NCBI GenBank assembly: GCA_035222895.1 | Contig: JAVYIG010000097.1 | Location: forward strand, 620,001-684,000 | Source of the DNA: Strongylocentrotus droebachiensis | Lineage: Eukaryota; Echinodermata; Echinoidea; Camarodonta; Strongylocentrotidae | Length of the DNA stretch: 64,000 nt | Direction of reading: 5' to 3' | In this document: one piece after another, positions 56,701 through 64,000 of the stretch | Layout of the letters: each line of letters starts with the position of its first letter | Position numbering within the stretch: the first letter of the stretch is position 1 | Position numbers and translations under genes: made by a program | The notes under the pieces: model-generated | Databases searched by the model: none | Told to the model about the DNA's origin: nothing | What the model saw: the letters and a program-made list of their open reading frames with translations, nothing else

Positions 56701-59700
56701 GTGGTGTCTAATCTTCCTTCTTGCTGAGACGCAGCCGTAATAGATCTTGTTTCAGCTTCCAGTATTTTAGTTGTAGGGATTGTAGAACTCAATTCAGTAT
56801 CACCGGTGACTATCTTTTTCTCATTGTCTGGTGATCTGGTGCTCGGTTCCTGCAACTCAGTCACTTCTGAATCATCCTCCGTGACCGTCCTGTTAGCCTC
56901 CAAAGATGTGAATAGTTTCGCTGAAGCTGATGGAGACATTGCTACTGTTGTATGCACGGTAGCTGACAGTGGATCACTGGTGTTGACTTCCTTTCCAGTG
57001 GCCACGCCTCCACTACTTAATGCAGAAGCTTCTAGTTCTTTTACAACGGTAAACCAGGTACTCGACTGCTTAGAAGTCACAGTCGGATCTGATTTTGATG
57101 GTGTTGTGAAGGTGAGATCTTCTCCGATATCTCCTGATCCAAGTTCTTCCGTTGGTTTCTCGCTAGGAACCGCACTGTGTCTTTCGACTTCATTGGGTTT
57201 GTCAGTGACAGGAATTTGAGTGTAAATTGTATCCAAAGGTAGCTGTGTGGTAGTCTGTTTACCGTGTAGTTCCTGGACGCCTAGTTTGTCTGTGGTTACC
57301 AGAGTATGACTTGGTGTATATTCCGTAGATTCTGATGTAGGCTTCAGTGTCGCACCTTCGGTAAGCATTTCATGTTCTGTGAGGATAGTTATAGCCATCC
57401 CAGGTGAATGTGTTCTAGCTTTTTCAGTGTTGGAAACAAACATTGTTGTGGTCAAAGCTTCTGTAGATGGTGCGCCCTCTGTTTGGTCGGTAGAATAATC
57501 GGTCACCAATTTGTCAGTTTCCCCAGTGACAGTTGTCTCGTTTAGTTTGATTAGTCCGGGTGCTCTAGGAGTAGCCACATCTTCCATTGGCGATTTTGAT
57601 ATATCCTCGCCTTCAGTTGTTATCATTGATATCGTTGCTTCCTCTTCAATAGTGGTCGTTGTAGAAAGAATTTCAATCGTGGGGGAAGGTGACATTCCGC
57701 TACCTTCCATTGTCGTTTGGAAAAGTTCCTCCTCTGTTGCTGTGTTGTCTGGGCCTCTCGTTTCAGTACTGACAATAGTATAACTAGGTTCTTTTGTTGT
57801 TTTCTTCAATTCTGTCTGTTTTGAAGACGAAGGAGTTACATGTGTAACCGACTCTTGTTTGTCTACAGTAGTGATACCACTAGAAGTAGTCACTGTGCCA
57901 CTTCCCTCAGAGGCCGTTCCAAATGATGTAACATCGGTCACTAGTACCTTTGTCTCCGCAGTTTGTTCTGTAGAATACCCTGTCACCATCTTTTCAATTG
58001 AAGCAGTGCTAGTTGTGTCGTTTAGTTTGATAAGTCCGGGTGCTCTAGGGGTAGCCACATCTTCCATTGGCGATGTTGATATATCCTGGCCTATAGTTGT
58101 TGACATTGAAATCGTTGCTTCCTCTTCAATAGTGATCGTTGTAGAAAGAATTTCAATCGTGGGGGAAGATGCCATTCCGCTTCCTTCCATAGTTGTTTCG
58201 AATAATAGCTCCTGTGTTGCTGTTTGTTCTGAGTCTCTCATTTCAGTACTGACAGTAATGTAACCAGGTTCTTCTGTTGCTTTCTTCAAGTCTGTATGTT
58301 TAGAAGATGTAGGAGTTACACTAGTTTGCGACGGTGGTGTGCCCCCTGTTTGGTCGGTAGAAGAATCTGTCACCAATTTGTCAGTTTCCCCAGTGACAGT
58401 TGTCTCGTTTAGTTTGATTAGTCCGGGTGCTCTTGGAGTAGCCACATCTTCCATTGGCGATTTCGATATATCCTCGCCTATAGTTGTTGACATTGACATC
58501 GTTGCTTCCTCTTCAATAATGATCGTTGTAGAAAGAATTTCAATAGTGGGGGAAGGTGCCATTCCGCTTCCTTCCATTGTCGTTTGGAAAAGTTCCTCCT
58601 CTGTTGCTGTGTTGTCTGGGCCTGTCGTTTCAGTACTGACAGTAGTATAACTAGGTTCTTTTGTTGCTTTCTTCAATTCTGTCTGTTTTGGAGACGAAGG
58701 AGTTACAGCTGTAACCGACTCTTGTTTGTCTACAGCAGTGACTCCACTAGAAGTAGTCACTGTGCCACTTCCCTCAGAGGCCGTTCCAAATGATGTAACA
58801 TCGGTCACTAGTACCTTTGTCTTCGCAGTTTGTTCTGTAGAATACCCGGTCACCATCTTTTCAATTGAAGCAGTGCTAGTTGTGTCGTTTAGTTTGATAA
58901 GTCCAGGTGCTCTAGGGGTAGCCACATCTTCCATTGGCGATGTTGATATATCCTGGCCTATAGTTGTTGACATTGAAATCGTTGCTTCCTCTTCAATAGT
59001 GATCGTTGTAGAAAGATGTTCAATCGTGGGGGAAGGTGACATTCCGCTACCCTCCATTGTCGTTTGGAAAAGTTCCTCCTCTGTTGCTGTGTTGTCTGGG
59101 CCTGTCGTTTCACCAATGACAGTAGTACGTAGATAACTAGGTTCTTCTGTTGTTTTCTTCAATTCTGTCTGTTTTGGAGACGAAGGAGTTACAGCTGTAA
59201 CCGACTCTTGATTGTCTGCAGTAGTGATTCTACTAGAAGTAGTCACTGTGCCACTTCCCTCAGAGGCCGTTCCAAATGATGTAACATCGGTCACTAGTAC
59301 CTTTGTCTCCGCAGTTTGTTCTGTAGAATACCCGGTCACCATCTTTTCACTTGAAGCAGTGCTAGTTGTGTCGTTTAGTTTGATAAGTCCAGGTGCTCTA
59401 GGGGTAACCACATTTTCCATTGGCGATGTTGATATATCCTGGTCTATAGTTGTTGACATTGAAATCGTTGCTTCCTCTTCAATAGTGATCGTTGTAGAAA
59501 GAATTTCAATCGTGGGGGAAGGTGACATTCCGCTACCCTCCATTGTCGTTTGGAAAAGTTCCTCCTCTGTTGCTGTGTTGTCTGGGCCTGTCGTTTCACC
59601 AATGACAGTAGTACGTAGATAACTAGGTTCTTCTGTTGTTTTCTTCAATTCTGTCTGTTTTGGAGACGAAGGAGTTACAGCTGTAACCGACTCTTGATTG

Positions 59701-62700
59701 TCTGCAGTAGTGATTCTACTAGAAGTAGTCACTGTGCCACTTCCCTCAGAGGCCGTTCCAAATGATGTAACATCGGTCACTAGTACCTTTGTCTCCGCAG
59801 TTTGTTCTGTAGAATACCCGGTCACCATCTTTTCACTTGAAGCAGTGCTAGTTGTGTCGTTTAGTTTGATAAGTCCAGGTGCTCTAGGGGTAGCCACATC
59901 TTCCATTGGCGATGTTGATATATCCTGGCCTATAGTTGTTGACATTGAAACCGTTGCTTCCTCTTCAATAGTGATCGTTGTAGAAAGAATTTCAATCGTG
60001 GGTGAAGGTGACATTCCGCTACCCTCCATTGTCGTTTGGAAAAGTTCCTCCTCTGTTGCTCTGTTGTCTGGGCCTGTCGTTTCACCAATGACAGTAGTAC
60101 GTAGATAACTAGGTTCTTCTGTTGTTTTCTTCAATTCTGTCTGTTTTGGAGACGAAGGAGTTACAGCTGTAACCGAGTCTTGATTGTCTGCAGTAGTGAT
60201 TCCACTAGAAGTAGTCACTGTGCCACTTCCCTCAGAGGCCGTTCCAAATGATGTAACATCGGTCACTAGTACCTTTGTCTCCGCAGTTTGTTCTGTAGAA
60301 TACCCGGTCACCATCTTTTCACTTGAAGCAGTGCTAGTTGTGTCGTTTAGTTTGATAAGTCCAGGTGCTCTAGGGGTAGCCACATCTTCCATTGGCGATG
60401 TTGATATATCCTGGCCTATAGTTGTTGACATTGAAATCGTTGCTTCCTCTTCAATAGTGATCGTTGTAGAAAGAATTTCAATCGTGGGTGAAGGTGACAT
60501 TCCGCTACCCTCCATTGTCGTTTGGAAAAGTTCCTCCTCTGTTGCTGTGTTGTCTGGGCCTGTCGTTTCACCAATGACAGTAGTACGTAGATAACTAGGT
60601 TCTTCTGTTGTTTTCTTCAATTCTGTCTGTTTTGGAGACGAAGGAGTTACAGCTGTAACCGACTCTTGATTGTCTGCAGTAGTGATTCTACTAGAAGTAG
60701 TCACTGTGCCACTTCCCTCAGAGGCCGTTCCAAATGATGTAACATCGGTCACTAGTACCTTTGTCTCCGCAGTTTGTTCTGTAGAATACCCGGTCACCAT
60801 CTTTTCACTTGAAGCAGTGCTAGTTGTGTCGTTTAGTTTGATAAGTCCAGGTGCTCTAGGGGTAACCACATTTTCCATTGGCGATGTTGATATATCCTGG
60901 TCTATAGTTGTTGACATTGAAATCGTTGCTTCCTCTTCAATAGTGATCGTTGTAGAAAGAATTTCAATCGTGGGGGAAGGTGACATTCCGCTACCCTCCA
61001 TTGTCGTTTGGAAAAGTTCCTTCTCTGTTGCTGTGTTGTCTGGGCCTGTCGTTTCACCAATGACAGTAGTACGTAGATAACTAGGTTCTTCTGTTGTTTT
61101 CTTCAATTCTGTCTGTCTTGGAGACGAAGGAGTTACAGCTGTAACCGACCCTTGATTGTCTGCAGTAGTGATTCCACTAGAAGTAGTCACTGTGCCACTT
61201 CCCTCAGAGGCCGTTCCAAATGATGTAACATCGGTCACTAGTACCTTTGTCTCCGCAGTTTGTTCTGTAGAATACCCGGTCACCATCTTTTCAATTGAAG
61301 CAGTGCTAGTTGTGTCGTTTAGTTTGATAAGTCCAGGTGCTCTAGGGGTAGCCACATCTTCCATTGGCGATGTTGATATATCCTGGCCTATAGTTGTTGA
61401 CATTGAAATCGTTGCTTCCTCTTCAATAGTGATCGTTGTAGAAAGAATTTCAATCGTGGGGGAAGGTGACATTCCGCTTCCCTCCATTGTCGTTTGGAAA
61501 AGTTCCTCCTCTGTTGCTGTGTTGTCTTGGCCTGTCGTTTCACCAATGACAGTAGTGCGTAGATAACTAGGTTCTTCTGTTGTTTTCTTCAATTCTGTCT
61601 GTTTTGGAGACGAAGGAGTTACAGCTGTAACCGACTCTTGATTGTCTGCAGTAGTGATTCCACTAGAAGTAGTCACTGTGCCACTTCCCTCAGAGGCCGT
61701 TCCAAATGATGTAACATCGGTCACTAGTACCTTTGTCTCCGCAGTTTGTTCTGTAGAATACCCGGTCACCATCTTTTCAATTGAAGCAGTGCTAGTTGTG
61801 TCGTTTAGTTTGATAAGTCCAGGTGCTCTAGGGGTAGCCACATCTTCCATTGGCGATGTTGATATATCCTGGCCTATAGTTGTTGACATTGAAATCGTTG
61901 CTTCCTCTTCAATAGTGATCGTTGTAGAAAGAATTTCAATCGTGGGGGAAGGTGACATTCCGCTACCCTCCATTGTCGTTTGGAAAAGTTCCTCCTCTGT
62001 TGCTGTGTTGTCTGGGCCTGTCGTTTCACCAATGACAGTAGTACGTAGATAACTAGGTTCTTCTGTTATTTTCTTCAATTCTGTCTGTTTTGGAGACGAA
62101 GGAGTTACAGCTGTAACCGACTCTTGATTGTCTGCAGTAGTGATTCCACTAGAAGTAGTCACTGTGCCACTTCCCTCAGAGGCCGTTCCAAATGATGTAA
62201 CATCGGTCACTAGTACCTTTGTCTCCGCAGTTTGTTCTGTAGAATACCCGGTCACCATCTTTTCAATTGAAGCAGTGCTAGTTGTGTCGTTTAGTTTGAT
62301 AAGTCCTGGTGCTCTAGGGGTAGCCACATCTTCCATTGGCGATGTTGATATATCCTGGCCTATAGTTGTTGACATTGAAATCGTTGCTTCCTCTTCAATA
62401 GTGATCGTTGTAGACAGAATTTCAATCGTGGGGGAAGGTGACATTCCGCTACCCTCCATTGTCGTTTGGAAAAGTTCCTCCTCTGTTGCTGTGTTGTCTT
62501 GGCCTGTCGTTTCACCAATGACAGTAGTGCGTAGATAACTAGGTTCTTCTGTTGTTTTCTTCAATTCTGTCTGTTTTGGAGACGAAGGAGTTACAGCTGT
62601 AACCGACTCTTGATTGTCTGCAGTAGTGATTCTACTAGAAGTAGTCACTGTGCCATTTCCCTCAGAGGCCGTTCCAAATGATGTAACATCGGTCACTAGT

Positions 62701-64000
62701 ACCTTTGTCTCCGCAGTTTGTTCTGTAGAATACCCGGTCACCATCTTTTCAATTGAAGCAGTGCTAGTTGTGTCGTTTAGTTTGATAAGTCCAGGTGCTC
62801 TAGGGGTAGCTACATCTTCCATTGGCGATGTTGATATATCCTGGCCTATAGTTGTTGACATTGAAATCGTTGCTTCCTCTTCAATAGTGATCGTTGTAGA
62901 AAGAATTTCAATCGTGGGGGAAGGTGACATTCCGCTACCCTCCATTGTCGTTTGGAAAAGTTCCTCCTCTGTTGCTGTGTTGTCTGGCCCTTCTGTTGAT
63001 GCTTCTACCGTCGGTTGCCCAGTGCCCTTAGTGAGGTCTGTAGAATAATCGGTAACCATTTTCTCGAGTGGAGAAGTATCCGTTGTCTCATTCAGTATGC
63101 TAAATCCCGGAAATTTACGAGTAGTCCCCTCCACTCTCGGCGATGCTGTCACATCTTCAACCGTAATTTTAGATTGTGAACCTGTTTGTTCCTCAATGCC
63201 AGAGACTGTTGATATTGTGGAAAGGATTTCAACTGTTGGGGAAGGAGACATGCCGCTACCATCCGTACTTATTTCAAAGAGCGGTGTTGCATTCTGGTCT
63301 AAGCCTGTTCTTGCAGTCGGTGTAGTAGTTCTTAAGAAACTAGGTTCTTGCGTTTCTTCTTCAAAATCTACCCCTTTTGAAGACATCGATGTTACTGCAG
63401 TAGTGGACTCAGCTTTATACAAAGTAGTTTCTCCGCCCAAGGTAGTCAATGTACCACTCCCTTCAGAAGTCGACCCAAGTAGTGTAACTTCTTCTGTTGG
63501 TTGTTTTGTTTCTGTAATTTCATCTGTGGAAGATCTTGTCGTTGATTTTTCTGTTTCGGTTGTGCTAGTTGTCATATTTTGTTGAATCATTTCAGGTGAG
63601 ATTGCAGTAGTCGTACCAATTCCTAATGGTGCTGTTTCATCCTTAAGTGTTGCCGTTGATGTCAAATCAGCAGTGACAACAATAGGTTTTGTTGACGTGA
63701 CTTTTGCTGTTGGTTCCTTCGTTATTGTTTCAGTGGTTACAATCGGTGTTGTAGATAGAATTTCGATCATTGGAGAAGATGGCATTTCACTGCCTGCCAT
63801 CGTTGATTCTAATACCAGTGACTCTGTTGCATTTTGCCTTAAGTCTGTACTTGCAGTGGGTGAAGTTGTACTAAGGAAATTTGGTTCTTCCATTACTTCT
63901 TCCCCAACTATCTCTTTTAAAGGCATCGGTGTATCAGCAATAGTAGGCGTTAATGTAGAAAAAATAGTCTGTCCTTCCAATGTAGTCATTTCACCACTTC
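53541..64000 (-). CDS. Large repetitive Thr/Ser-rich secreted protein with C-terminal Kazal domains (3' part of gene)
   Basis: I do not recognise a named gene. Read on the minus strand, a giant exon open to the window edge gives over 2,600 residues rich in Thr, Ser, Glu and Pro. It has tandem 162-aa repeats and many E-G-S-G sites that suit glycosaminoglycan attachment. A Pro-rich exon and two Kazal exons follow, then a stop. All four exons join in phase 1. No membrane segment or GPI-type tail is seen, so the product is probably secreted. The start, signal peptide and any N-terminal domains lie beyond 64000. By analogy with agrin and testicans, which join Kazal domains with glycosaminoglycan chains, a matrix or jelly-coat proteoglycan is plausible. 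A plain mucin is the alternative. Confidence 0.85.
54247..54414 (-). CDS. Kazal domain 1 exon
   Basis: The product is IRECGQCGNEICPVCGTNGF, then TFQSECKLNQTAC and AYQGECINGFLEL. The Kazal spacing (7 residues Cys2-Cys3, 10 residues Cys3-Cys4) holds if one cysteine is counted as extra, giving seven in all. The acceptor is aacag and the donor g|gtatgt, phase 1 at both ends. Confidence 0.85.
55087..55401 (-). CDS. Pro/Ser/Thr-rich exon
   Basis: The product begins GRVRIPSTPPPPPPYPPMMS and continues with TSTSSPPSSPPRGL and an acidic stretch (TVPERTEEQDGNSGNMDGDS). The acceptor acgcag is good. The donor chosen, c|gtacgc, is weak but is the one that keeps phase 1 into the Kazal exon. An extra small exon between 54415 and 55086 is possible. 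Confidence 0.65.
56135..64000 (-). CDS. Giant repeat exon of the proteoglycan-like gene (partial)
   Basis: The exon is open over 7.86 kb without a stop and ends at ACAG|gtaagg in phase 1. It opens with diverged repeats, then nine near-identical 486-bp units (58611-62978), then three variant units down to about 57460. A unique Thr/Ser-rich part with ELGSGDIGEDL and IEEGSGDEITM follows. Cysteine is absent from the repeats, so they are probably extended and heavily O-glycosylated. Repeated 136-codon open frames on the + strand are mirror artefacts. Confidence 0.92.
57460..58610 (-). repeat. Three variant repeat units after the main array
   Basis: Unit 10 (58224-58610) is short, 387 bases, and lacks the middle of the standard unit. 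Unit 11 (57744-58223) is a full-type unit of 480 bases. Unit 12 (about 57460-57743) is again short. The short units carry NETTVTGETDKLVTD where full units carry NDTTSTAS(I/S)EKMVTG. Confidence 0.85.
58611..62978 (-). repeat. Nine near-identical 486-bp coding tandem repeats
   Basis: Units start (minus strand) at 62978, 62492, 62006, 61520, 61034, 60548, 60062, 59576 and 59090. Eight are 486 bases and the last is 480. Each encodes TATEEELFQTTMEGSGMSPS at its start and an ASEGSGTVTT site in the middle. The units differ at only a handful of positions. Confidence 0.95.
62979..64000 (-). repeat. Diverged older repeat units before the main array
   Basis: Two recognisable but heavily diverged units keep the GSGMSPSPTVEILST and MPSSPMIEILSTT phrases and LDQNAT/LRQNAT at the start. 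They mark an older edge of the array. More may lie beyond the window. Confidence 0.7.

Noticed and set aside
57511-63585. A ladder of 134-162 codon open frames on the + strand, one per repeat unit
   Set aside because: They repeat every 486 bases, are exact mirrors of the minus-strand Thr/Ser-rich coding repeat, and are Val/Ser-rich as expected for its complement. They have no start context or splice logic of their own.

Overview
The window looks like the genome of a marine invertebrate deuterostome, most likely an echinoderm of the sea-urchin kind. The grounds are intron-rich animal genes with AT-rich introns, small palindromic DNA transposons, long poly-G/poly-C runs and gene families shared with vertebrates. 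The species call is an inference from composition and gene content, not from a match. There are four protein-coding genes, and each was traced exon by exon with splice sites and reading phases that agree.

Layout. (1) 1352-27181, + strand: a complete fibulin-1-type extracellular matrix gene. It has a signal peptide exon, three anaphylatoxin-like modules, twelve EGF modules on one phase-1 exon each, and two alternative 3' ends. These match the vertebrate fibulin-1C ending (one exon at 21421) and the fibulin-1D ending (three exons at 25471, 26276 and 27024). (2) 30909-36664, - strand: a complete four-exon HSD17B10 (short-chain dehydrogenase, 260 aa). (3) 43638-46984, + strand: a complete four-exon TMEM243 (109 aa, small membrane protein). 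(4) 53541 to the right edge, - strand: the 3' part of a very large secreted Thr/Ser-rich protein. One exon of at least 7.9 kb encodes a 162-aa tandem repeat with repeated acidic-Gly-Ser-Gly sites, followed by a Pro-rich exon and two Kazal exons. I read it as an uncharacterised mucin-like proteoglycan whose start lies outside the window.

The genes form two convergent pairs (fibulin/HSD17B10 and TMEM243/Kazal protein). The sequence does not point to a shared pathway, although genes 1 and 4 are both extracellular matrix type.

Introns and spacers hold many non-coding elements: two hAT-like non-autonomous elements with 8-bp target duplications, a 1.7-kb foldback element, several short inverted-repeat elements, a decayed LINE, a 127-bp minisatellite between the two fibulin endings, a 95-bp satellite, and homopurine and homopolymer tracts. 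No tRNA, rRNA, CRISPR array or intact transposase was recognised.
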